Below are positions 43,167 through 54,565 of a stretch of 64,000 bases of DNA, one piece after another. The first letter of the stretch is position 1. Every line of letters starts with the position of its first letter. The position numbers were made by a program, and so were the translations under genes. The stretch spans positions 1,230,789-1,294,788 of the forward strand of contig NW_006920420.1 in the NCBI RefSeq assembly GCF_000344685.1. Direction: 5' to 3'. This DNA comes from Gloeophyllum trabeum ATCC 11539 (taxonomy: Eukaryota > Basidiomycota > Agaricomycetes > Gloeophyllales > Gloeophyllaceae). The notes beneath the pieces were generated by a model. That model saw nothing but the letters and a program-made list of their open reading frames with translations, made no database searches and was not told where the DNA came from.

Positions 43167-45316
43167 ATGTCCATTACTTGGGCTGACAGAATCAACGCCC
43201 GAGTGGCCAACTCTGCCTTTGGCAGATGGTTCCACCTTGAGGGTTCGGGCCACCCTAAGGAGCGCGAGGGCTCTCGTTTTCTCGTAAGTGCACTTCTCGG
43301 ACGCAGACACGCTTGCAGGATTCAATGTTATTCTGCACGCAGACTGAGATCCGCGCTGGGTTAACCACATGGGCCGCGATGGCGTATATTATCTCGGTCA
43401 ACGCCTCCATTCTCGCCGACTCGGGAGGAACCTGCGTCTGCACGAACGCAGAGGACCCCATCTGCGCGACTGACCAGGACTATGCAAACTGCGTGGCGGA
43501 GGTTAACCGGGATTTGATCACGACAACTGCGGCCATTGCAGCACTGTCGAGCTTCTTAATGGGTGCACTGGCGAATTTACCGATTGGCATGGCCCCTGGT
43601 CTGGGTCTCAACGCCTACGTATGCTCTCTCCGCCCTCACGTCTCCCCATAACTGACTTCCTTCACAGTTCACCTACTCCGTAGTCGGCTTCCACGGCTCG
43701 GGCATCATCAGCTACCGCGAGGCCCTCGCCGCCGTCTTCCTCGAGGGCTGGATCTTCTTCGTGCTCTCCCTCCTCGGCCTGCGCCAATGGCTCACGCGCA
43801 TCATGCCACAGTCGCTCGTCGTCGCCGTCGGCGCCGGCATCGGCCTCTTCATCGCCTTTATCGGGCTGAGCTCGAGCGGGCTGGGCGTCATCGGCGGCGA
43901 CACGACCAACCTCGTCGGGCTCGGCGGGTGCACTGCGGACAACATGTACGAGGGGCTCTCGGGGTACTGCCAGCACGGGCAGCTGCGCAGCCCGACGATG
44001 TGGTTGGGCATCTTCACGGGCGGAATCCTCACCGTGCTAATGATGCTGTACCGCGTCAAGGGCGCGATTTTAATTGGGATCTTCATTACAAGCATCATCA
44101 GCTGGCCGAGGAATAGCGCGGTCACGTACTTCCCGCACACGGAGAGCGGTGATGTGCTGTTCGATTTCTTCAAGAAGGTCGTCACTTGGCACCCGATTGA
44201 AAAAATCGGGAACGCGATTGACGTGCGTATTGCTCTCCTCCCCCTCTGTAGCTTACCTCAGTTTTCATTCTGTTGTAGTGGCACTATGGCAAAGGCAAGG
44301 TGTGGTACGCCCTCATCACTTTCCTCTATGTGGATATCCTCGATACCACTGGGTACGCTGTCCTTCCCCTCACTCCCATCTATCGTGATCTAATAATGGA
44401 TGCAGTACACTGTACTCCATGGCCAAGTTCGCAGGCCTCCGGGATCCCGTAACCCTGGACTTTGAGAACTCGACGATCGCGTACTGCGTCGACGCCTTCT
44501 CCATCAGCATGGGTGCGCTCATGGGCACGAGCCCGGTCACCGCGTTTATCGAGAGCGCCACCGGTATCTCTGAGGGCGGGAAGACGGGCATTACTGCAAT
44601 CGTCACTGGCTTTGCGTTCTTCATCTGTGTGTTCTTCGCGCCCATTTTTGCGAGTATCCCGAGCTGGGCGACGGGGGGCGCGCTGGTCCTTGTCGGCAGT
44701 ATGATGATCAGGAAGTGAGTTGATAGCACAGCTCCGGTGATACGCTTTTGTGACTGACGAGCCACCCGTCCAGCGTCCGGGAGATCAATTGGGATTACGC
44801 GGGTGATGCCGTCCCGGCGTTCTTGACCCTCATCATCATCCCTCTCTCGTACAAGTGCGTATCTCATGCATATCGCCTTGCATGGCGAAACTAATACGGT
44901 TCGACCTGATTAGCATCGCATACGGTGTCATCGCTGGTGTCGGCTCGTACATCGCCATCAACGGCATCCCATGGTTGCTGAAGAAAGCGAGCAGGGGGAG
45001 GATCGTGCCGGCCACCTACGACCTGTCGGAAGGCTGGACAATCCCCCCCGGTGGCCTCATGCCCTACTGGATGTTAGTATCTGCTCGCACTCTGTTCCTG
45101 TAAGTTCCGCCGCTGACACGAATCGCCTACAGGAAAAAGGCTCTGGGCCGCGATACCAACCCGTACCCCAGCCGCTTCAAGAACAACTCCGAGTTCCGCT
45201 TGGAGCGGCGCGAGGCGAGCCACCAGCGGTCCGTCTCCGTCGACACCGCCAGCCAGGATATCGACAACCACAAAACGCTCGAGATGCACCAGGTCGAGCC
45301 TGCCCTTGCGCAGTGA
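43167..45316 (+). CDS. AzgA-like purine permease (hypoxanthine/guanine/adenine)
   Basis: Plasma-membrane nucleobase:proton symporter of the AzgA branch of the NCS2/NAT superfamily. Eight exons (43167-43283, 43343-43618, 43668-44222, 44279-44352, 44406-44714, 44774-44854, 44914-45072, 45133-45316) splice in phase to 584 residues, the usual size. The start is MSITWADRINARVANSAFGR. Family signatures are TEIRAGLTTWAAMAYIISVN, GLGLNAYFTYSVVG, VAVGAGIGLFIAFIGL, GALMGTSPVTAFIESATGIS and GGKTGITAIVTGF. An extracytosolic loop with CVCTNAEDPICATDQDYANC carries several cysteines. Many hydrophobic segments are evident. The C-terminus is hydrophilic. Uptake of purines as nitrogen source is known for Aspergillus AzgA and likely here. 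Confidence 0.94.
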
Positions 45317-46784
45317 TCCCTTCCCCTTCCCCCGCACATCTTTCGCGCGCTGGCCAGTTAATTTTATTCTGCTATATTTATGGCAAATGTCCCTCCGCTT
45401 CTCCCCCACCCTCCGTACTCTTCAATTCTAGGATATATATGTGGATATAGATATAACGGTCGTGTTGTGCTTTGGCTTTGGTTTCGACGGATTCAGAACC
45501 CCTGCGCGCTTCATCTTCCCTGTGGATATCGAGTGGCTCTGGGGAGCCTTCATTAATACCCTTGTAAATCGTGTATACTACTCATCACGACTGTCCGTCC
45601 ACCCTGATGTCGCGGTAGGAGTAGCATGGCCGTTGTATTTGTCGTTCACTGCATTATTAGTAGCCCTTCCCCTCCTTCGCTATTCCGACTTGTATGCGCT
45701 GCAGCATGCGCGAGTAGCGGGTCGTATGCATGAATCCTTTAGCCTGGCACTGTGCAGGCCTTCCGTGCTTCCTGCCATACTCTCTGGTCTCTGGAATGAT
45801 GGTGAAGAAGTGATGGACGCTGAGTGAAAAGATCTTGACTGGAAACAGAAGGCTTATCCTATGTACATCTTCCTACGGTACTTGTGCTGCCGCGGCAAGC
45901 ACTGGTCGACGCCGTGTATGCCTTCGCTCGCCCTTTCGTGACTGCGACCACCTTATTATGTCTACTCGCAGTTTCCCTTACTATGGCGCATGCATCGACG
46001 TCTCAAATGCGAACAATGCACTGGTAGGCGGACAAGGTAATGGCTGTTGTCGCCCCAGCCTAACATCCACTGGCAGGGGTCGCAGTGGCACTTGGATTCA
46101 GAGCCCTGGCCGACGCCCTTACTCGCCCTTTGTCGAATACTTCCACCTTTCAGTATATGCGGTCCGTACAGGTCAGGTAAGGATAATTGGAAGAGCCCCT
46201 CCGAGTCACGTCTGGATAATCTCGCTCTGTGCGCGCCGGCCACTGTCATTGCTTTGTTCCAGGACCTCAAAGTATTTGTCGGCAGGAACTGTACGTCCTC
46301 AGACTGCTGCATATGAGACAAGGAGACATCGTTCGTCTACACCTGTGAAGCAGGCGCATCCATTGGCAGCGCGTCCTTCGCTTGATGTATTCGCACGAGG
46401 GCCTCCATCCCATGAGCTGCTGAAATCCTTTGTGCTACTGGACATCAATGGCAGCTTCCCACTCATCAAATCACCGCACTTTGATGCCGTGAAGCTCAGG
46501 ATTGGCATGGCCACGGTATCGTCACGCACCGTCGGTAGCACTTTGTCGCTCATCTCAAATTAACTGGAAGGAATTGCAGCAGCATCGCCCCGCGCTGTGG
46601 CATGCCTGCGCTTATTGTTCTAGGCGTCACGGTCACTCGTTTCGTCAGCTTAAAGAGGTGGCACAAGCTGTCGTCGGAATGTTTGCCATTGATCAGGTGC
46701 AGTGATATACGCCACATCTCACAGCAGTTCCGAAGACCGCTCACTCGTTTGTAAATCGCCTCCCTTGGGCCTTGTCCACGCGTA
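45317..46784. other. Intergenic; one unrecognised long open frame
   Basis: About 1.5 kb after the permease. A 242-codon plus-strand frame (45835-46563) has no recognisable domain. An alternative spliced reading from 45900 to 46320 gives a hydrophobic segment TATTLLCLLAVSLTMAHA and GVAVALGFRALADALTRPL. Neither is firm enough to call. Confidence 0.35.
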
Positions 46785-49256
46785 ATGGCCAGTCGCAAAA
46801 CACGAATCCCCCCAGAGTACAAGGTACCCTATAAAGTCATCAAAGGTGAGCATGTCGAAGAGGTGCGAGGAACCACCACGAATGCGGCCACGGGTGTGGA
46901 CGAGAAGGAAGTGAATGTAAGCCTTCGCGTCCCATACCGTTTCCCCGTGTCTGAGGCTGGTAATCGTCTGCGTCAGGAAATACACCTTCAACGGGCCTTA
47001 TCCGGAGACACTCAGGGCTCCGTCCCTGTCCCAGGCGTAAGAGAGGTACTCGAATCCACGCCCCTCTCCCCCCTCCGCAGGTGGGAAGATCCGTTCAAGC
47101 ATGTTCGCTGGACGGATACCATCGAAGCCGTTCTGCGGGATGGCCTTGCCAACGGCTTCTCCTACTATATGGACGAACGAGATGCAGAGTGGCTACGCGC
47201 GAATAACGAAGCCACACGCTCCGAATGCGACGAAGAGGAGACTCTTGCGCTCTTTGATGGTCTGTTTGCGCAGGAAGTCAGGTTCCACCGGAGGCCTGAA
47301 TGTCACGGTAGCCGGCCAAACTTCGCTACCCGAATGGTGGTGTCAGAAGACGAATTCGAGCTGATAATGGGGTTGTACGAGGCCTTGGCACATGAGAAGG
47401 CGCAGACCTTGCAGAACGTATGCCTTATCTGGATAATATACGATTTCTTCATTCTTACCCCTACGTCAGGAGGCTGTCTTCCCAGAAAGTCTTCCGTCTT
47501 TTTTCCAGTGTCAACAGGTATTCTCTAGTGAATTGTCAACTGCCCTCTTTGCACAGTTCGTCGTACCGCAGTGGATACCAGAACCCGCGGAGCTCTGCGC
47601 ATTGGGAGCAGTCATTTACTCGTACTGGTGTGAACGTAAGGTTGAACATGGAGGAAATATGATCATACCCGTCCTGAGTGTACGTCATGTCAATAACCAC
47701 CCGAGCACTCATTACGTTTCTGTAGATTGGAGACGCTGGATTGGAAGACGAGCCTTACGTCTGTTTCAGGACACGATCTACCCATGGCCCGAAGACTCGG
47801 AGTGGTTATGGCCCCCTGTTACCCAAGAGGTTATGCGGTACAAATCCGGTTTTACAGAAGCTCTCTGACTGTAGCTCCCGAATTCTCCGAATCTTGCTGC
47901 TCCAGCAAGAGACAGCACGGCGCGAAAAACAACAGACGATACTGCGGCTTGAAGCGCTCCAAGTAACTGCACTAAATCAGGAGGTGGAACTGCGGCAGGA
48001 CACCCTTCTGGAGCAGGCCGCTCCGTTACCATGGGCCATTCAGCTAGCCACGGCTCTAAGGAAGATGGAACCGTTGACAGAGGAATGGACGGATCGGCTG
48101 CATGGGTCAGCACGTCCCAGAAGGTGCGCACTTGTTGATGTAATAGCGTGGAAGTTCCATCCACCTGGCGTACTCACTATCCTACAGTTATCCAGTACGT
48201 CCTACCATCGTAATACCGTCGCAGAGTTCGCTGGCTCGCTCCAGCTCAACTCGTCGAACGGAGCTCTCTCTAGAGGCTCTCGACAGCGAACCAGGCGGGA
48301 AGCTAACAGATGCGGAAGAGGAGTGTCGGGCCAGTGGAGAGTGCCTTGAGGTAGCTGACTCGATGTCGTTTTTCCGTATTCCACGAAGACTGACCTCTCC
48401 GATCAAGACGCTCTCTTCCACGCTTGGGCAAACACCCTCTGCCCCCACACATTTCGACGCGGCCGGATCATCTACTGGCTTTACTACACCAACTGGGACG
48501 AATAGACCAAACCTTGGGTCGAGGTCTCTCAACGCCATCGATAGCACCAAGGAGTACGGTCTCGGGGAGCCCATGCATACTGGTCGTAATCCTGATATTA
48601 CCGAAGCTTCAGAGCGGCGAAGGGGAAGACGTGCGATGTATGATAAGGACGACGAACCGGCTGGGGCCCAGCCACTCGCGCCGCAGCATGAGAATAGGGA
48701 AAATGAAGGTGTCTTCGGCCGTAGCACTGGCGGCAAACACGATGCGAATCAAGAGTCTACTAGCCATTCGTTTGGAGACCTGATCTTTGCGACTCGACCT
48801 TCTGAGGCTACCGGCGATACATGCAACATTTCCCGGAAGCCACTGTCCAACCGCGTTCACCAGCCCGCCCTCGCTAATCAAGACCCCGCTGACCCTCTGA
48901 ACGCTTCTGGCCTTAGAGAGATCCTCTCTTTCGATCTAATCCGGAATATGCCATATTCTATGTTCAACTTCTACAGCGACTCTACTTCCGCTGGGCCCGG
49001 TTCTTTCAACGCCCAAGGAGGTTCTTCGGAGAACACGGCGCCTTGCACGTCCGGTTCCTCTCGCCAAGATGGTATCCCTTATAACGAACCTGCAGCAACC
49101 GGACTCTTGACCCCCAGACGTTGCCTTCTAGACTCCTCTCGTTACCCCCCGACGACTAATTCGACCGGTGCCCATTCTGAGGCCGAGAACTGCTCCCCAG
49201 TTAAGAGTGCATCTCCCCCGAAGTCCCGCGGGTCTGCGAAGCCATCCTCACTCTGA
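46785..49256 (+). CDS. Enhancer-of-polycomb-like (EPL1-domain) protein with a divergent tail
   Basis: Predicted 769 residues from exons 46785-47417, 47470-47679, 47726-48123 and 48188-49256, all in phase. The N-terminal 350 residues follow fungal Epl1, the scaffold of the NuA4 histone acetyltransferase. Landmarks are IHLQRALSGDTQ, LANGFSYYMDERDAEWLRAN (near residue 125), VVSEDEFELIMGLYEALAHE, FAQFVVPQWIPEPAEL, YSYWCERKVEHGGNMIIPVL and DEPYVCFRTRST. Then a Gln/Arg-rich helix (LLLQQETARREKQQ) parallels the helical region after the Epl1 domain. The last exon is Ser/Thr/Pro-rich with basic patches (FFRIPRRLTSPIKTL, PKSRGSAKP), and I find no domain in it. Core Epl1 is normally a single essential gene, so this may be a lineage-specific paralogue. 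Nuclear location is inferred. Confidence 0.8.
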
Positions 49257-49634
49257 GTCGATCCGCACAATATATCCCTCACATACATGATTGAAGGGAT
49301 GTTCTCATTGTGCAAGGCCTCGTTCGCTTGTCTATCCCTTTATGCGGATCCATGTCATTCTTTTCCTATGTATCCAGTTCTATCCTCCTATGTAGCCTAT
49401 GCGAGTACCATGTGTTATGCTGTTCACCCATGTATGAAATGATTCCTATGCCACATTAACTGTCTTGAACGTATTCGATGACACGAAGGGAACAGACACC
49501 CGTTCTCAGAACGACACTCACGGCAGGCATACCGATTAAGAACAAGAAAGCAGAGCCATTAATTCCGATAGCGTGTCTATACGTGATATTATAACAATAT
49601 TCCAGCCCCAATCCCAGTGTAGCTGCGTGCGCCC
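49257..49634. other. Intergenic between convergent genes
   Basis: About 380 AT-richer bases holding the 3' UTRs of the EPL1-like gene and ERG25. No coding signal. Confidence 0.5.
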
Positions 49635-50804
49635 TTAATCAATCTTCTTCCCGTCCGCACTAGCCTCGACCAACGCCTCCGCCTTGAGACCCTCCTGCTC
49701 AGCCTCGGAGTTGATCTTGTTCTCGAACGCCTTCCACTCCTCGACGGACATGTTCTTGGCCTTCGCCTGGCGCTTGGCCTCATCCATGCGCTTGCGGTAC
49801 GCGCGGTACTTGGTGTCCGTGCCGCCGAGCCAGTCGCACCAGCGGAAGCTCGTCGAGTAGTTGTTCACAAACGCCATGTGGTGGAAGTCGTGGTGCTCCG
49901 CGCCGGACCAGAAGGGGATGATGTGCTGCAGCGACCACGGGAAGTCGTACCCGCTGTGCGCGTCGATCGCCTGGAAGAGCCGCAGGGTGATCCAGATGTA
50001 GACGGTGAAGATGTGCAGGTCGCGCATGAAGTACGAGTAGAGCAGCGGCCCCGCGATCGTGCCCGTCCCGAGGATCAGGACCTCTGCGGGGTGCGCATAC
50101 TCGGCGGCGAGACCAAAGGGCGCCGAGTACTTGTGGTGAATCTTGTGGATGTGCTTGTAGAAGACGCCCTGGTGGAGCATTTGATGCGCTGCAGGGGGTC
50201 GTCAGACATGAATGCAGAGCCGAAAATGATTTGACACCCACAGAAGTAGTGGAACATGTCCTCAAATACGAAGAAGACTGCGATTTGCGGGAGCATGAGT
50301 TTCCAGGATGGGAGAGGGACCTGCCATGTCGCCATGCCGATGGTCTCTGCGATAGGGTGGAACAGCCAAATCTGAACGAAGCAATGAGCACTGTGACACG
50401 CAGAGTACCGTCGTCACTCACCAAGGGAGCCTCAATAGTAAAGTGAGAGAACAGAACGAGTTTGGTGCACTCCCACTGCTCCTGAGATGTCGGGATCTTG
50501 TTCGGCTGGAGCTTCCACTGGCGGAAATAGGGGATTGCGTCGATGATGATCCATGGAATGCAACGACCGAAATACACAATCTATGAGGGTCTTGAGCGGC
50601 TGTAAAGTGCGACAGAATAAACTCCCTGCTGACCTCGTGAATAAGGAAGCTCATCAACCCCGTGGCAAGGATGGGGTTGCCTATCCAGAGGTACCAGCTC
50701 GCCCACTGCTGCTCGACCCAGCTGAGCTTGCTGAAGTCGAGGTTGGCGTACAACGCCTCGGGGGAGGGGGCGGCGGGCGCGGTGGCGTTCACGTAGTAAG
50801 ACAT
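49635..50804 (-). CDS. ERG25: C4-methylsterol oxidase (ERG25)
   Basis: Diiron oxidase of the endoplasmic reticulum that starts removal of the two C4 methyl groups in ergosterol synthesis. Start [20 protein letters not shown] at 50804; exon 1 is 50634-50804 and three more exons follow. Family landmarks: [27 protein letters not shown], then [40 protein letters not shown] and [12 protein letters not shown]. The three histidine clusters that bind iron are complete: [15 protein letters not shown] and EHHDFHH. The protein is highly conserved through the histidine boxes ([20 protein letters not shown]) and ends with a Lys-rich tail and ASADGKKID. No sign of damage. It is expected to be essential and sterol-regulated, but I could not identify a sterol element upstream. 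Confidence 0.95.
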
Positions 50805-52907
50805 GTCGGGGCGAGCAACGAACGAAAGCCTCGACGTCGACGCTTTTATGGGGGCCTGAAGGAAACCGCACCACTTTTTCGACAGGCCAGCATTTTATTC
50901 GATGAAAGGTGGCGTGAGGGGCATTTTCCGTGGTAACCGCCAATCGGAAAGGGTAATAGCGCGAGCTCTTACGTTTGCCGGTTCCCACATATTTTAGGAC
51001 CGCTCGAGATGGCGCCTGGCCGGCATTTGCGGTCGATGTCGCGGTCGACGGCGAGGGGGTGGGGAGAGCTGGGTGAGGTTGGTAGCGAAGGAGAGCATGC
51101 GTCGTACGTCTCCAGATTTTTTCTGGTATTTTGTGTTCTCCCTAACGACGTCGGCCTCAGGGGAATCTCGACCGCGTTCCTGCTCTTCCCCGAGTACTGT
51201 AGGGAACGGAGCCGCCTCGGATGACTGTAAAATCTCATCACAGGAAGGAAATGCAACTGATGCCAATGGTCTGGTACTTCGCTGGAATGACGGGAAAGGG
51301 AGCAGAATACGCTAACAGGTCCTGGATGTCGAGCTTGTCTGAAAGCTTTGGGGCGTTTCTTCAAGCTCTATCTGCCGTTCGGATTGGTTGGCGTTTAGGA
51401 CTTGAAGATAAGGTGCGCCTAATCTACCTCGGATTACACATAACAAGGCCCGTTTGTGGTGATTCATATCGCTTGAGTGCTGCAAGCAACGTTGTAGTTC
51501 GCGTGCTGACTATATTAGCCATCTAAACGTCCACCGGGGAGTTGCTCGTACGAACACATCCCAAGAGACTGCTAAGTAGTTCAAAGTACCAATCGTGGAG
51601 TCATGATCATCTCCGGGTCTGTAACGGCCGTCCGCGACTTACGCCAGAGGTAATGCAGTGAGCTACCCTGTTCGGTCATGGTCTGGTCGGACTGCATTCG
51701 TTCTCACTCCGGGTGGCAATTGGACAGTGTTCACCCAGGGGTCCTTGAAGTGAGTCGTGACCATTGCCGGGTATCGCTCTGCATATATGATGATGGGTTA
51801 CTCATGACGTCTGCGCACGATGCTCCTGGAAACTTGACGCACACAGAGCTGCGCACATTCGTGCAGGATAAACGCATATATGCTATTTCATACATCCTCT
51901 GTATAGGATGGGAAACTGCCCTGTCTTCGTCATCATCAAATCAGCACGCAGGGTTAGTCTGCCATGCTAAACTTGCATCGACGTGGGTTTATCCCCCGAT
52001 CTCCTATAGAGTGAAGGGCTTACAGGACGACACATGGACGTAAGAGGCGTTTGGAGTCCATTCTTGCTGAGAAGCGTAAACAGTCCGATGCAGTGACCCC
52101 GGTTTCGCTGCCTAATCTTTCCTTTCTACAACTGACTTGGTCAGATTGGACTTTGGTTGTACGCAGCTGTGTGAGCTCTGTCCTCTGACTTTCAGGCTCT
52201 ACTCGTCCATTGCGAGTTCTCAGGGATGCCTAGAGTGATCCGCGCAGGCCTCTCGCGCCATCGTTACTTCACCACCATCGTTGCCGAGACATGCCATTCG
52301 ATCCCGATAGCCTCAGCTAGACAGCGCTGACGAGCATCCTCCCCACAATTCCATTGATGTTATAGGGTGGGGGCCGGGTTCAACGGGCAGTTGCACTAAG
52401 GATCAGCATCGAGATGCTCAAGCGAGCATCCGCTACTCCTGGAAATTCAATCTCAAGGTGCGTTTGACTGATCTACACGGCGCTAGGACTGAAGAAAACA
52501 TGACCGGATAGAACATTCAGCCCAGGGGTTGGGAGGACAGTCGCGCAACTGGTGGGCGCGCACTCGCAAGGAGGGACGCAGGTCCTGTTCTGCTCTCAAG
52601 GGCAAGTTCTCCCCCCTTGCAGTGCTGTATACCACCCCCACCTGCCTCTTCTCAACTGCAAGAATGGGCCTTGCCCTCATAGAGAGGAAAGCCTTTCAGC
52701 CACTGTTCGGATTGCCGATCGCCACACTACTCCGGCATAGATAAGATCCCGGCCCGGGTCACCCGCGCACCCCCTGCGCATGCGTATCAGACTACTATCA
52801 GTGCCTCTGTTCTATTTATCAACGCCTTCTCCGACCTCAAAAGCCCTTCGGCATGAGTTCTGGCGCGATACCGACGAGTCATCCACTTCCCCCAGCCTAC
52901 TATCACG
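50805..52907. other. Intergenic between divergent genes; no gene recognised
   Basis: About 2.1 kb. A pyrimidine/purine-mixed stretch near 50820-51300 is probably the ERG25 promoter and 5' UTR. Frames at 51221-51526 and 51678-52043 have no recognised motif or consistent splicing. Nothing else is called. Confidence 0.4.
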
Positions 52908-54328
52908 ATGCCCAGGGTAACTGTTGTCGGCGCAGGCGTGTTTGGCCTCACGATTGCGCTCTCGCTGCCGAGGCATTACGATGTTACAATCGTCGCAAGA
53001 GACATGCCTGGTGATCCCGATAGTTTGGGTTGGGCGAGCCCTTGGTGCGCATTGCGACGTTTCGTGGACTTGGTCTCTGGTTCTGACCATTACATCTCAG
53101 GGCGGGGGCGGGTTTTGGCGGCGGGGGCACGAAACCCAACGACCCGGAAGAGATGGAGATGCTCAAAGCTGCGTTCCGCTACTTCTGGACTCTGTCAGAG
53201 GAGCACCCGGAATCGAGCGTCAAGGTGCGTAGCTGCCCCGGCGTCTGCATCCATTCTCAATAACATTCCCAGAAAATGCGCGACGTCTTTATCAGAGACA
53301 ACGTGGACACAGACTCGGATCTGTGGTGGAAAGACTTCATGCCTGATGTATTACGCCCCCTCCCCATCGTCGCGCGCGCTAACGAGTTACACCGTACGTA
53401 GTACCGCATCATGGACCCCTCTGAGCTCCCGCCCGCGTCGAACGCCAAGATCGGGATCACCTACACCTCGCTCGTGCTCACGCCCGCCACCTACCTCGCC
53501 TACCTCTTCTCCCTCCTCAAAGCCTCGCCCAACGTCTCCATCGTCCGCTCAGAGTTATCCTCCCTCGAGCAGCTCGTCCCCTCCTCTTCCTCCTCTGCAG
53601 GTGCCTCTCCCTTCGGCGCGGTGGCACCAGACGTAATTGTCAACGCCTCCGGTGTCGGCGCCGGGTCCCTCGTGAACGACGACCTCGTCGAGCCCGTGCG
53701 CGGGCAGACGATCGTCATCCGCCAGCCGGACGTCGACCACATGACGCTCCGTTCCGGCATCGACTACTGCTACGTGATCCCGCGCGGCGACGGCACCGTC
53801 GTCATCGGCGGGATCAAGGAGCACGGCAAGACGTGAGTCCCTTTCCCCCTTCCTTCCCTCCCTCCCGCTTACCCTTAGTGATAGGTCCCCGGAAGTCGAC
53901 CCCGAGATCCGGAAGGACATCGCCTTCCGCGCGCACCAGCTCGACCCGCGCGTGCCCTCCTCAGTCGAAGCCCTCGACGTCGTCCGCGACATCGTCGGCA
54001 TCCGCCCCGGGCGCCGCGGCGGGATGCGCCTCGAGGCGGAGGTGCTGGAGTTGGGCGGGGGAAGCGTGCCCGTTGTCCACGCCTATGGTGCGTGTTCTGT
54101 TTCTCCTGGCTGCCGAATGGGAGAGTGAATTGACGAGATTTGTGTGCAGGCGCAGGTGGGACGGGCTACGCGCTCTCGCCCGGCGTCGCGCGCCGGGTCG
54201 CGCAGATGGTCGACGCGTTCGTCATGGGCGACCAGTTCCCGCATCCGCGATTGAGTACGCGGGGTACGTCGGCTGTCTTGGCGACCGAGAGGGAGGAGCA
54301 GAAAGCGGGCAGGTGTAACGTTATGTAG
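52908..54328 (+). CDS. D-amino-acid oxidase (FAD-dependent)
   Basis: Predicted 382 residues from exons 52908-53044, 53101-53224, 53273-53347, 53402-53832, 53885-54087 and 54150-54328, all in phase. The N-terminus is the FAD-binding Rossmann motif, [20 protein letters not shown], followed by [17 protein letters not shown], the DAAO signature SPWAGA plus a Gly-rich loop. [37 protein letters not shown] and the DAAO-type substrate segment [16 protein letters not shown] follow. The end reads [20 protein letters not shown] and [19 protein letters not shown], the second FAD contact. The enzyme oxidises D-amino acids to oxo acids, ammonia and peroxide, usually in peroxisomes. The C-terminus as modelled ends CNVM, without an SKL-type signal. 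It is convergent with the MFS gene. Confidence 0.92.
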
Positions 54329-54565
54329 GTTTCTTTGTGGCTTACAAGACAGGGTGCGAATATGATGTTGTACAGTGGTAGGAGTATGCACCGCTGCGAG
54401 CATAGATCAAGTCGGCAGTGACGCTGACGGATTCTCATGCGAACATTGACTGAGGAAACATTTGCTACCCATGACATTTGGCAAAACACTAGCTTCCTTG
54501 GAACTCGTATCTGTCGTACATCCGACATACGCACACACTCATACCCATAGGAATCAGCCCCTCAT

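Noticed and set aside
45835..46563. 242-codon open frame after the permease
   Set aside because: No domain, poor start context and shifting alternative readings on the same strand; not distinguishable from chance.
50969..51364. Minus-strand frame upstream of ERG25
   Set aside because: Lies in the promoter and 5' UTR side of ERG25, basic and low-complexity, no homology recognised.
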